DNA of 64,000 bases from Chloroflexota bacterium (GTDB lineage Bacteria > Chloroflexota > UBA11872). Shown piece by piece: positions 17,278 through 26,400 of the stretch (within the stretch, counting starts at the first letter, position 1; the number at the start of each line of letters is the position of its first letter). The stretch is from NCBI GenBank assembly GCA_026708035.1, contig JAPOVQ010000030.1:144852-208851 (forward strand). The letters run 5' to 3'. The notes under the pieces are model-generated. The model had not been told where the DNA came from and searched no databases. It worked only from the letters and a program-made list of their open reading frames with translations. A program made the translations under genes and the position numbers.

Positions 17278-19275
17278 CTAGGTGCTTGGAATGAGCTGTC
17301 CCGTTACGCGTATATCGTAGAAGTAGATATTCTGGACCTCGCTGGAGCCGGTACATCCCAGACTTAGGGATACATCGTCATCATACGGAAGACCTGCTTC
17401 GAGATGCACCACCTCTCCATTGATGTACAGTGCAACGGATCCTCTGTCGTAGACAAATCTCACGTGGAATCTGTCTTCTCTTTCTAGAATCGGATGTACT
17501 TCACGTCTTATTGACTGCCACTCGGCATCGTAGCCAAATCCATAACGTGTCCACCTGAGATTTGCATATATACCAGTTCGCAAACTAGTATATTCTGTAA
17601 AGCTTATTACATCATGCGGCTCATATGGCCGCGCGGAAGTATTGCCGAGTTCTATGAGAAATCCAGACAATGCGGCAGGATTCTTCCATATTGTCGCCGT
17701 GAGCTCGATTGGCCCACCCTCGACCCAAAACGCCATCGCACCGCCAGCTCGCCCTGAAGCGACTATGTCCCTCGGACAGGCCGCACCCTCACGCTCGATC
17801 AGGGTGATTCGGTCGAACAGCGGCCGCGCCGGGCGCGAAGCCGCCGCGCCACTGGCAATGTCATCCAGCCAGGCGTCCACCAGCGCCTGAGCCGCTTCGG
17901 CGGTGAGAGCGGAGTCGGCCTGCGAACGTTCAGGCGATGTGCTGCCGGCAATGCCCACCACGCGTCCGGTTGTGGTGGCGACCGGGCTGCCACTCTTGCC
18001 GGCGTTGATCGTCGGAGTGAAGGTCAGCTGCTGGCCGGCCTGCACGGTCAATGCCCATATCGACGTCGCCGTCGGCTCCGCTTGACATTCGACACCTCGG
18101 CCCGTCTCGGGTTTCGTGGCGTCAAATCCGGTGGCCACGAGCTCAGTCCCATGCGCCAGGCCCGCTGACTCGCCCAACTGCACCGGAATATGACCGTCGC
18201 CGTCAACCTTGATCAGCGCAAGGTCGTGCCCCTGGTGGCCAGCGACGATCTGGGCATTGGCCGTGTAGCCGCGCGGGCTTGCGACCGACATCGTGGCCGC
18301 GTCCACCGCAAGGCGCCACGGGATCAGGGCATAACCGCTCTCGGTCACGAAGAATCCCGTCCCGCACGCTTGGTCGGTCCTGACGCGCAGCAGGGCTAGT
18401 TCCAGGAACTTCGCCACGTCTTCGGCGGTGTCGCCGTGAGGTCCACGGCGGCTTTCCAGCCCGAGGTCAAGTTGGTCGCCGACCGCCAGCGGCGCTTCCG
18501 GGCCAAAGGCCAGGTATTGCTGCCAGGCGCGGCGCGGATAGCGGCTGTCGCGCAAGGTATCGCCCAGCAATCGCAGCTTGACCGGCGACGCGGCCGATTC
18601 GGGGTGATATTCGAGCACGGCGGCCTGGAAGTACTGGCGAATGCGGCTGTCGGGCGGGCGGCCGGGGATGTGCAGGTCGGCCTCCGGATGATCGTCCGCG
18701 CGCGCATCGGTCTTGGGAAAGCCGAACGAGGCCACGCCGCCCAGCCGGTGGAAGAAGTCGGCAAAGCCGATGTCCTCGCCTTCCACCGACTGGTTCGAGA
18801 CCTTGTGGCCCCAGGGGCCGAGCAGCTCACCGGGGTTCGGGTTGGTCAGGTGCAGCTCGACGCCCTGGTCGATGGAGCCGCCGAGACCGCCGCCCAGATA
18901 GTCCCAGGCGAGCCGTCGCTGGAAGGTGGGCGCGCCACCGGCCGGCGGCGGCTGCCAGTCAACGACGCCGCGCTGGTAGTACTGGGTGAGGGTGCCCGGT
19001 CGCTCTTCCACGATGGCGGAGGTTGGGTAGCCCCAGCGTTCGATGCCGCCGGTCTGGGTGTAGTTCGCCAGGAAGTCGGCGCGAAATGCCGTGCCGTCTG
19101 CGAATGTGCCGGCCACGTCCACCACGTTGTGTTGCAGCGGCTCGAAGAATTGGACGCCCGAAACTTCCGCGGTCGTGAAGCCAGACTCGGCGCCGCGGCT
19201 GGGCGACGGCCCGCCAACTGCCCACAGCGTCAGCGCGAGCAGCGGCGCCGTGATGAGAACTCGCTTCCACGACAT
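17278..19275 (-). CDS. Secreted trypsin-like protein with lost histidine and C-terminal LamG-like domain
   Basis: About 665 residues. A signal peptide ('MSWKRVLITAPLLALTLWAVG') is followed by a Chloroflexota-style module series ('GGIERWGYPTSAI...QYYQRGVVDWQ', repeated near residues 135-250). Next is a trypsin-fold domain: 'CGTGFFVTESGYALIPW' (about 302), 'HDLALIKVDG' (about 349, Asp) and 'AGKSGSPVATTTG' (about 421, Ser). The His normally found in 'NAHVV' is absent here (reads IPWRLAV), so the triad is incomplete. The last 190 residues end in a LamG/concanavalin-like pattern ('FHVRFVYDRGSVALYINGE'). They are encoded by visibly AT-richer DNA. ATG 19273-19275 places the signal peptide at the N-terminus; an upstream start would bury it. 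The adjacent tRNA-Leu fragment marks an island edge. Confidence 0.78.
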   Translation of the reverse strand: MSWKRVLITAPLLALTLWAVGGPSPSRGAESGFTTAEVSGVQFFEPLQHNVVDVAGTFADGTAFRADFLANYTQTGGIERWGYPTSAIVEERPGTLTQYYQRGVVDWQPPPAGGAPTFQRRLAWDYLGGGLGGSIDQGVELHLTNPNPGELLGPWGHKVSNQSVEGEDIGFADFFHRLGGVASFGFPKTDARADDHPEADLHIPGRPPDSRIRQYFQAAVLEYHPESAASPVKLRLLGDTLRDSRYPRRAWQQYLAFGPEAPLAVGDQLDLGLESRRGPHGDTAEDVAKFLELALLRVRTDQACGTGFFVTESGYALIPWRLAVDAATMSVASPRGYTANAQIVAGHQGHDLALIKVDGDGHIPVQLGESAGLAHGTELVATGFDATKPETGRGVECQAEPTATSIWALTVQAGQQLTFTPTINAGKSGSPVATTTGRVVGIAGSTSPERSQADSALTAEAAQALVDAWLDDIASGAAASRPARPLFDRITLIEREGAACPRDIVASGRAGGAMAFWVEGGPIELTATIWKNPAALSGFLIELGNTSARPYEPHDVISFTEYTSLRTGIYANLRWTRYGFGYDAEWQSIRREVHPILEREDRFHVRFVYDRGSVALYINGEVVHLEAGLPYDDDVSLSLGCTGSSEVQNIYFYDIRVTGQLIPST

Positions 19276-19670
19276 TGGTGCGAGCGTCCTCAAGTCGCGG
19301 CCAGTGAATTGAGCGATCACGCCGTTCGCAGACTCCCTCGGGCCGTGATCCCGTCGCTTCCAGGACGCCTGGAGCGCACCGCCGCAACCCTCCGCCTCCG
19401 TGTCATTGCAACCCAAACTATCAAGCCGCGACGGCGACCAAACTTATCAAGCGGCTCCGGTACCTGCCTACCGGTGCGCATGTGCCCCTGACGCTCGGCG
19501 AGGAGGGCGAATTCTAGCGGGATACGGCGAGCGCCGGCGCGCACGACGGCGCAAGAGCCCTCGGCTTTGTCAGGGTCCTCACCAGGCGACCGGGAACAGC
19601 CGGCATGGCTGCCGTGTTCTCGCCGGGTTCGCGATTTGGCCGGATGAGCAGGTCCGAACCGGCGAATCGC

Positions 19671-19724
19671 GGTACCGACGGCGGGACTCGAACCCGCACA
19701 GCCCGGAGGCCGCTAGCCCCTCAA
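19671..19724 (-). repeat. tRNA-Leu(GAG) 3' half, attachment-site-like copy 1
   Basis: On the minus strand this 54-base stretch reads from the anticodon loop (ttgaggg, anticodon GAG) through the variable arm and T-arm (gttcgagtc) to the discriminator end. It is the 3' half of a tRNA-Leu. No 5' half is present: the bases beyond 19724 do not form a D-arm or acceptor strand. It differs at three positions from the copies at 20645 and 44622. Tyrosine integrases commonly recombine in exactly this part of tRNA genes, so it is read as an att remnant, not a gene. Confidence 0.8.
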
Positions 19725-19754
19725 GACTGTGGCTTGTGACGTTGAACGGTTGAC

Positions 19755-19810
19755 ATGCAAGCTCGCTCTTGCATATCGTGGTCAATTGACATGCAAGCGA
19801 ACACTTGCCT
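19755..19810 (+). promoter_or_regulatory. Twin operator palindromes and promoter of the ArsR-VOC operon
   Basis: Two similar palindromes precede the ArsR gene: 'atgcaagctcgctcttgcat' at 19755-19774 and an imperfect one at 19791-19810. Both have a gcaag-N6-cttgc core and are 36 bases apart. Each overlaps a 'ttgaca' -35-like hexamer (19750-19755 and 19786-19791). The arrangement fits autoregulation by the ArsR-type repressor encoded immediately downstream. Confidence 0.62.
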
Positions 19811-19822
19811 TGGACTAGTCGT

Positions 19823-20113
19823 GTGGACGTGTATCGCGCGATCGCTGACCCAACCCGGCGAGCCATCCTGGATGAACTCGTTGAACGGTCGGGTCAGTCA
19901 CTCTTCGAGATTTGCGCACGCCTGACCATGAAGCACGGCATCAACTCGTCACGCCAGGCGATCACGCAACACCTGGACGTCCTGGAGGCCGCCGGGCTGA
20001 TTCGCACGAGGCGCGCGGGGAGATCGAAGCTCCATTGGTTTGTGGGCGACCCGCTGAAGGCCATCGCGGAACGTTGGCCGATCTCGACCGACGAAGGGGG
20101 ACTTGAACGATGA
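19823..20113 (+). CDS. ArsR-family winged-helix transcriptional regulator
   Basis: About 96 residues. 'DVYRAIADPTRRAILDELV' is the canonical ArsR/SdpR-type opening. The recognition segment is 'NSSRQAITQHLDVLEAAGLI', followed by a wing 'TRRAGRSKLHWF'. No metal-binding CxC is present, so it is not an arsenic or cadmium sensor of the ELCV type; it is closer to the SdpR/YgaV-like or activator-of-VOC branch. GTG 19823 starts immediately before the conserved block; a TTG at 19805 would lie inside the second operator. Its stop overlaps the next ATG (ATGA, 20110-20113), so it is coupled to the VOC gene. The pair probably forms an autoregulated operon. Confidence 0.88.
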   Translation: MDVYRAIADPTRRAILDELVERSGQSLFEICARLTMKHGINSSRQAITQHLDVLEAAGLIRTRRAGRSKLHWFVGDPLKAIAERWPISTDEGGLER

Positions 20114-20505
20114 GGATTCACTTGGCCGGCGTATTCGTAGACGACCAGCAGAAGGCGCTTCGCTTCTACACGGAGACGCTTGGCTTCCAGGTCAAGCACA
20201 ACATTCCCTTGGGCGAGTACGCCTGGATCACGGTGGTATCCGCGGAAGACCCGGAGGGGACCGAGTTTCTGCTCGAGCCCGATGCCCATCCCGCGGTCCG
20301 TCCGTTCGTGCAGGCGCTTGTGGCGGACGGTATCCCCAGTACGTCCTTCGCAGTCGACGACGTGCAAGCCGAATACGATCGTCTCGTGGCAAAGGGTGTG
20401 CGCTTCGTACAGCCGCCAACCGACCTCGGGACAGTCGTTACGGCGATATTCGACGATACGTGCGGCAACCTGATCCAGATCATGGAGGAGAAACCTCAGC
20501 CGTGA
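20110..20505 (+). CDS. VOC (glyoxalase/bleomycin-resistance-like) family protein
   Basis: 131 residues with two beta-alpha-beta-beta-beta modules of the vicinal oxygen chelate fold. It has 'GVFVDDQQKALRFYTETLGF', a central 'GTEFLLEPDAHP', the second module 'VQAEYDRLVAKGVRFVQPP' and an end 'FDDTCGNLIQIMEE', where the last glutamate is a usual metal ligand. Such proteins are glyoxalase I-like, dioxygenase-like or drug-binding. In ArsR-VOC pairs the VOC protein often deals with a small toxic compound. The gene is translationally coupled to the repressor. Both lie between two tRNA-Leu 3'-half repeats, so the pair may be a small mobile cassette. Confidence 0.88.
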   Translation: MRIHLAGVFVDDQQKALRFYTETLGFQVKHNIPLGEYAWITVVSAEDPEGTEFLLEPDAHPAVRPFVQALVADGIPSTSFAVDDVQAEYDRLVAKGVRFVQPPTDLGTVVTAIFDDTCGNLIQIMEEKPQP

Positions 20506-20644
20506 CGATCTTGAGCAGTCCCACCAGCCCTGTGGCAGGCGGCCGGTCGCCGATCGCAACGGGGCGCACCCGAGCATGGAAGGCGCGACTTGACGGATGC
20601 CCGATGGTCGAGCGCCTGTCTAGCTGAACTGACCGGCGAATCAG

Positions 20645-20698
20645 GGTGCCGAGGGCGGGACTCGAACCCGCACAGCCCGGAGGCCACTAGCCCCTCAA
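20645..20698 (-). repeat. tRNA-Leu(GAG) 3' half, attachment-site-like copy 2
   Basis: A 54-base stretch identical by eye to the copy at 44622-44675 and three mismatches from copy 1 at 19671. It runs from the anticodon loop to the acceptor 3' end of tRNA-Leu(GAG), with no 5' half. Similarity with copy 1 continues for about 10 further bases on the low-coordinate side (ccggcgaatc). It is read as the left boundary of a 24-kb integrative element and the right boundary of the ArsR-VOC cassette. Confidence 0.82.
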
Positions 20699-20811
20699 GG
20701 TTTCGTTCGCCTGCCGCGTGCCTCCCTGGTCTTTCCTTCTGTTACTGCACTAGCCGGTGCCAACTCTGACGCAAAGGCTAGGGCACTACGTCCGGCAAAA
20801 AGTGACACATT

Positions 20812-20829
20812 CGTCGCCAATTGGCGACG
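20812..20829. promoter_or_regulatory. Perfect 18-base palindrome, possible operator
   Basis: 'cgtcgccaattggcgacg' is a perfect dyad in the noncoding stretch between the tRNA-Leu fragment and the LRR gene. It has no T-tract, so it is more like a protein-binding site than a terminator. No gene start lies close downstream on either strand: the LRR gene ends at 21147 and points towards it. Its partner protein is unknown. Confidence 0.4.
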
Positions 20830-21146
20830 CTTCTATTGTATCCGTCAGCACTGGATTTGGGAGAGGATCCGCCATGGTCGTGTGGGGGGACAGTGCGATC
20901 TGCGGAAGCCTGACGCAGGCCCGACTGGCAGTCCGGCTCGGCACCCGTTCCCAGAGTTCGTGTTTCACCACTCCTTGCGCCAAAACCCGACGCGGGTGTC
21001 GCAGCCTCCTTTTCCTTGATCCACGGTGCGGCGTGCAGTGTTCGCGGGCTGTCCCAACGCGTGATCCCCGACCAGCTTGGCTCACTTTGTCGGGACTACC
21101 CATGCGCCCCATGGGCGACCTGACCGGCAACGGGATAGTCCAAGCT

Positions 21147-22427
21147 TCAGCCATCCCCGCAAAACGGCAGACCGAGTTGGTCGAGGTCGTTGGTTGGAAC
21201 TTCTTCCAAGGCATTGGGAACGCATCCCGTGAGTTGGTTCGTGCCGCCGAGCCGCAACTCAAACAGGTTGTCGAGATTGCCCAGCTCGACAGGGATCGTC
21301 CCGCTCAGCTGGTTATCGTGGAGCAACAGCCTTGCCAGCTTGGAAAGACTGCCCAGTTCGGCCGGGATTGCCCCGACCAATTGGTTCCCGCTGAGTCCCA
21401 GCACATCCAGATTGGTGAGGCGTCCGAGCGCGGGCGGGATCTCTCCGCTCAGTTGGTTCCCCCTGAGAGCAAGCCCTTGCAGTTTGGCGAGACCGCCCAG
21501 CTCGGGCGGAATGCTCCCACTGAGCTGGTTGTCGTGGAGCCGTAGGTGCCGCAGGTTGGCGAGGTTGCCCAGCTCGGACGGAATTGGCCCACTCAACTGG
21601 TTTTCATTGAGCCACAGGTCTGTGAGATGCGTCAGGCGGCCCAGCTCTCGCGGGATCGGCCCGCGCAATTCGTTCAACTGGAGATACAGCTCCGCCAGGT
21701 TGTCGAGTTCGCCCAGCTCGGGCGGGATGGTCCCCCTGAGCTGGTTCCTATGCAGCTCCAGCAGTTCCACGCTGGCCAGGCGGCTCAACTCCGCCGGGAT
21801 CTCTCCACGCAACTGGTTGTTTCCGAGCACCAGCCGCGTGACGCGACCGTCGGCGTCCGTTGTGACCCCGTGCCAGTCGCCGAGCGGCGCCTCGCTCAGC
21901 CAGTTGGTGCTGTTCAGCCAATTCGGTCCGTCGGTTGCGTGGTAGATGGCGACTAGGACGTCCCGGTCACTGGTGGGGGCGGATGTGGGCGTGGCCGTTC
22001 GTGTTGCAGTCGGGTCAGGTATCGGCCTGGGCGTGACTGTCGGTGTGGGCGTGGGAGTCGGCGTGGGTGCTGGCGTCCGCGTTGGTGAGGGCGTGACCGT
22101 TGGATTCGGTGTGGGGGTTAGTGTGGGCGAGACTGTCGGCGCCGCTATTGGATCGGACGTGGGCGAGGGTGCTGTGGGCGTTGCGGTCGGCGCGACCCGC
22201 GCGAGTATGGGTGTTGGCTGGGGCGTCGTGGCCGCCGCGGGATTTGGCGTGAGCGTTCGGGTCGGCACCGCGTTCGAGTCGGGCGTCGGGGTGAGCGAGG
22301 GTGACTCAGGCGCAGCTGTCGTCGGCGTCCGATCAACCGCCTCCGGGACTGCAGCCGGGGCGTCGCACGTGGCCGCCATGAGGGAAACGGAGAGCAGGAG
22401 CGCCAGCCCGACAACAGCTAGGCGCAT
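21147..22427 (-). CDS. Exported leucine-rich-repeat protein with Thr-Pro stalk
   Basis: 426 residues from ATG 22425-22427, which puts the hydrophobic signal ('MRLAVVGLALLLSVSLMAATC') first. The Cys at residue 21 could be lipidated, although the preceding residue is Thr, not a standard lipobox. Residues 25-150 are a Thr/Pro/Ala-rich stalk with 'TPTPTPTP' runs. Then comes a capping motif 'ATDGPNWLNSTNWLSE...WHGVTTDADGRV' and about nine 24-residue leucine-rich repeats of the plant/bacterial 'L..NQL.G.IP.ELG.L' type, closed by 'GTNQLTGCVPNALEEVP'. It is likely a surface protein for ligand or partner binding. An in-frame extension upstream to 22649 is rejected because it would precede the signal peptide. 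Confidence 0.85.
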   Translation of the reverse strand: MRLAVVGLALLLSVSLMAATCDAPAAVPEAVDRTPTTAAPESPSLTPTPDSNAVPTRTLTPNPAAATTPQPTPILARVAPTATPTAPSPTSDPIAAPTVSPTLTPTPNPTVTPSPTRTPAPTPTPTPTPTVTPRPIPDPTATRTATPTSAPTSDRDVLVAIYHATDGPNWLNSTNWLSEAPLGDWHGVTTDADGRVTRLVLGNNQLRGEIPAELSRLASVELLELHRNQLRGTIPPELGELDNLAELYLQLNELRGPIPRELGRLTHLTDLWLNENQLSGPIPSELGNLANLRHLRLHDNQLSGSIPPELGGLAKLQGLALRGNQLSGEIPPALGRLTNLDVLGLSGNQLVGAIPAELGSLSKLARLLLHDNQLSGTIPVELGNLDNLFELRLGGTNQLTGCVPNALEEVPTNDLDQLGLPFCGDG

Positions 22428-23032
22428 CAGTACGGCCTGCTGCTTCGGCCGACATTCGGCTCCGTCGCGCCATGGCCGCGGAGATTTCCGACACGTGGTC
22501 CCCGACCAGCGTGGGCAATGCCCTCGCACAGGGCCACCGGCGGCGCGTGTGCCGCGCGCTCGAGTCGGCGACAACGCACCCCCGCTCCCCTCGACCGGTG
22601 CCGTCGCGCAGTGCGCCACAGACCAACCGCAAAGGACCAGAGCGTGCAAGGAAGTTCACCAGGTCGGCAGTCGCCTGTGCGATCACGACCGACGCGGTCG
22701 GGGTCACGGCGGCTGGGCCGACCGCGCCCGTGGTGAGCTGTCGAGCCATCTCGGCGACCGAATCCACTCGGGCGCGCTGGTGGGCAGCCGAATCGCAGAA
22801 CGAGGCAGCATGCTCCGACCCACGGGGACACACGCAGCCTGCCACGCCGCTGGGACAGCACCGTCAGCCCACCAGGATCTTTATGGCAGCAGTTGCGGCG
22901 GCACGTCAGGTCTCTGCGGCATTTGAACTATCGGCGGTGCTCCACAGTCGCCACAACGTGAGCGCCCCGGGCGCCTCGGCGGAGAAAACTGCCGCGCTGG
23001 GCTCTTCGGGGAGGGCCGCTCGCCATCCCGCT
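22428..23032. other. Noncoding stretch without recognisable features
   Basis: Between the LRR gene start and the fibronectin-III fragment I see only spurious high-GC reading frames on both strands. The promoter of the LRR gene should lie just above 22427, but no convincing -35/-10 pair is visible. Confidence 0.5.
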
Positions 23033-23190
23033 CTACGGCGTCGGGTTGACGTAGTTGGACCACCCGCTCAGACCATTCGCGTTGATGGCTTTGACACGGT
23101 GCAAGTGCCGCACGCCTGACGTCACGTTCGTGTCCGTGTACGTGGTGGCCGTGCTGTTGGACGATGCCACGTTCGATCGTCCCAACGGTC
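23033..23190 (-). pseudogene. C-terminal fragment of a fibronectin type III protein
   Basis: The minus strand reads 'TATTYTDTNVTSGVRHLHRV' and then 'KAINANGLSGWSNYVNPTP', ending in a TAG at 23033-23035. This is the last strand set of a fibronectin-III domain and a typical C-terminus of such exported proteins in this lineage. Upstream of about 23190 the frame is closed and no start or signal peptide is found. It is the tail of a deleted gene. Confidence 0.65.
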
Positions 23191-23448
23191 ACTGCACGTA
23201 AGTCCAGGTCGGCCGTCGGCTGGGCAGCCGGCCATCGAGCCGCTTCCGGGTAGCATTCCCGTCGCCGCCGACGGGCAACAGGTCAGCACGGACTCGCGGT
23301 TTCGTGTCGGACCGCTTCGAGAGGAAGCGACTAAGTGCACGACGAAGACACTCAGGAGCTATCACAGTTTTGGTGTGGTGGGTTCTCGCTTGCCGCGTTG
23401 TCCCTGGCTTGGGCACTCCAGCAGGCACTGGTCGACGAGCGATGGGCG

Positions 23449-26400
23449 TCATGACGTCAGGCAGTTGGGATAGTCGTCGCGGGCTGGCGTGGCGCTGATG
23501 GGATGCGCTGGGCCGTGCGTGATCCGCTCGAAGAACGCCGCGTCCGCCGCCGTCACGTTGCACCAGTAGAAGCCCAGAGCCTGGAACGTCGGGATATCCG
23601 GCACGTGGCGCCACTGCCGCAGAACCGCGTCGTAGGCGAAGATGCGGTCATCGCCGCCGTCGAAGCGCCGTACCAGCAGATTCGGCTGCGGGCATTGGTC
23701 GTCCATGGGGATTGCCGACACCACGTCCACCGGAAGGGTGTACTGCGTGTTCACCACCGGCCACGGAATCTGATAGACCAGCGGGCTGTCGGGCGCGACC
23801 CAGTGGCGGACGATCTGACCGTCGGCGTCGCGCCGGACGACGACATAGGTCTGGCCCAAGAAACCGTCACGAATGACGCCGGCCAGGCCGATGCGCGCGC
23901 AGTCGGCGGAGATGGCGCCGATGGCCAGTTCGAAGTCGGCGTCCGGCACGTCATGGCGCTGTATCAAGAGGCGGTTGCCGGACAGCTCCGTGGCGGTGGC
24001 CGATGGGGTGCCGCCAACAACCACCTGTCGGGTGACCGGGGCAGGTGCGGGACCTGGTGCGCCGCCACCGCCGCCGCCGCCACCGCCGCCGCTACCACCG
24101 CCGCCACTGCCGTCGCCGCCCCCGCCGCCGTTGCCCCCGCCGTCGTCGCCCCCGCCGTCGTCACTGCCGTCGCCGCCGTCACTGCCGCCGGACTCATGCC
24201 CGAAGACCCACGGACGAGCTTGCTTGATTGCGAGGACGTTCTCGCTCGTGATCTTGAACTCGATCTCCATGGCGAAGGGGTCGCCGGGCGCGGGGTTATA
24301 TAGCCCCTCGAAGTGGTCATGAATCGCTTCGAGATGGCGGCGCAGCTGCGACAGCTGGGCCTCGCTCAGCAGGAGTTCCCCAGGCAGCACCAGGTTCGAC
24401 GTGGCAAGTACACGGTAGGAGCCGCCCGATCCGAGCGCCCCTTCCTCGGGTACCGACTGCGCCTCGGGATTGGTCACCAGATCCTCGCCAAGCTGCGTGT
24501 TCACGTAGTAGTTCGCGTAGGTGCCAGTGGAGGGATCAAAGCTGACAGCCACCCCGTTGGCCATCTCGTCGGTGTAGTTGGGATGCACCAGCACCCCCAT
24601 CGCGGCCGCCAGGTGATCGATGCGATGGAACTCGCGCTCGCCGAAGGCGCGAAAGTTCCACAGGCTGGCGAAGACCTGCTTGAGGGACTTGTCGATGCCG
24701 TCCTCCTCGGTCTCGTCGGGATGCTGCGTATAGGAGTCGTAGAGCCCCGCGCCGTTGAACCCGGGCAGGTCCTCGTTGTTGGTGCTGGACCGGTAGCGGA
24801 GCGATTGCCCTTCGGGAAAGGTCGCATGCATCGCGGTGAGGGCGTCGATGATCCATTGCGGAGAGTCGGCGTCCTTGATCGCATCGCGCAGGTCATCGAG
24901 CATCTCGTCCTGGACGTCAAAGTCCGTCTGGAATTTGGTGTGGGCCAGGATCGCCTTGACGGCATCGATAAGCTTCACGTCGGCTGCCAGCGTGAATTTC
25001 TCGTCCTCGGGGCCGCTCCTCTTGCCGAAGAGCGTCGCCTCACCCAGGGGGGTCTTGCTCATGAATTCGTCGTAGAAATAGAACGGGATCGCGAACCCGT
25101 TGGGAACGGTGCCGGCAGGGAAGCCGAGCTTCCGAACTTCGGCCACGTTGGCCGCCTTGACGCCGAACGCATCGAAATCGGCGAAGCCGATGTCGCTCAA
25201 CGCAGTGATCGTCTTCACGGATAGGTCGCGTTTCGGCGTCTGGGTGCGGGCGGGCCGGGAAGCGGCGTAGTGTGCATCGACCTCAGCGCGGGTGGCCTCT
25301 TGCAAGCTCCAGCCGCCTGGTGCAACCGTCAAGCGGACATAGTGGCCGTCGAGCCTTCTGATGCGGGGCCGGTCGAGGATGTTGCGAATGAAGGCGTTCG
25401 GCACGCCGTCCTGCACCGCCCGCAGGTTGACATGCGAAAGCGGCGTTTGGGGTAGCGTGGTGATGATGCCGGCGACGCGCGGCAGATTGTTGGGCAGAGC
25501 TTCAAGAACAATGATTTCACGGGGATGGGGACGCTCATCCAGATCGATTACTCGAAGACGGCCGTAGCTCAAGCCAGTATTCAAGGGTAGAAAGTCGCGA
25601 TCCTCGTAGACGTCTTCGTCGAATAGGAGAGGGATGCGTGACCCCCTCAAGGCGGTCAAATCGGACTGAAAGTACCTCAGACTATTGTTCTGAATATGAA
25701 ATCCCAAGTTGTTTGTCACAAGTGGAACGCTTGCAGCGAGTAGTGCGTGGACCTGCTGTGCAACACTAAGGGGATACTGGTTCGGTCCCAACGAACCCGT
25801 TCGAATCCGGTAGAGATAGAGCCCGTGGCTGCCGTCCGTGGCTATCAGCGAATCATTATATTCTATGTCACCAAGCACTACGTCGCCCAAAGATAGGTCC
25901 ACAGCATCTAGGAAAGCAGTGTGCACCTGGTGCGTCTTGCTGTCTATGAAATAGATGCCTAAGTGATTGTTGTCAGTTTCGGTAATCACGAATTTTAGGA
26001 ACTTCTCACTGAACGCAAGCGCGGTGAACTCGCTGTCATCAGGAATGGCGACTGCTCCGTCGCTGCTCTGGATGACGGGGGCCGGATTCACCGGGTTCTT
26101 CGTTCCCAGATCGTCGAGTTCGGTGAGGTCATCGACGCAGTCGCCGTCCACGTCCGCCGGGTCGGAGATGCTGTACTTCTCGACCCGGTAGCGCTCCTTC
26201 GGCAGGGCCGCCACGTTCTCGGCGAGCGTGGTCGTGCCTGCCTCTCCGCGCTTCACGAGAACTGGCTGATGCACGACGTCACCGTCCACGTCATGCGTGA
26301 CGAACAGCACGAAATAGTCGTCGGTCGTGGACGTGGCCTCGATGGGCACGGCCGTCACCGTCACCACCGTCGGCGTGGTATTGAAGCTTTCGCCCTCGCA

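Noticed and set aside
21963..22160. CRISPR-like or satellite repeat (gtgggcgt units)
   Set aside because: The repeat is the Thr-Pro-rich coding stalk of the LRR protein; units are imperfect and there are no spacers.
24060..24190. GCC/CCG microsatellite as a mobile or regulatory repeat
   Set aside because: It encodes the Gly/Asp linker of the dikinase-like protein in frame; low-complexity coding is sufficient explanation.
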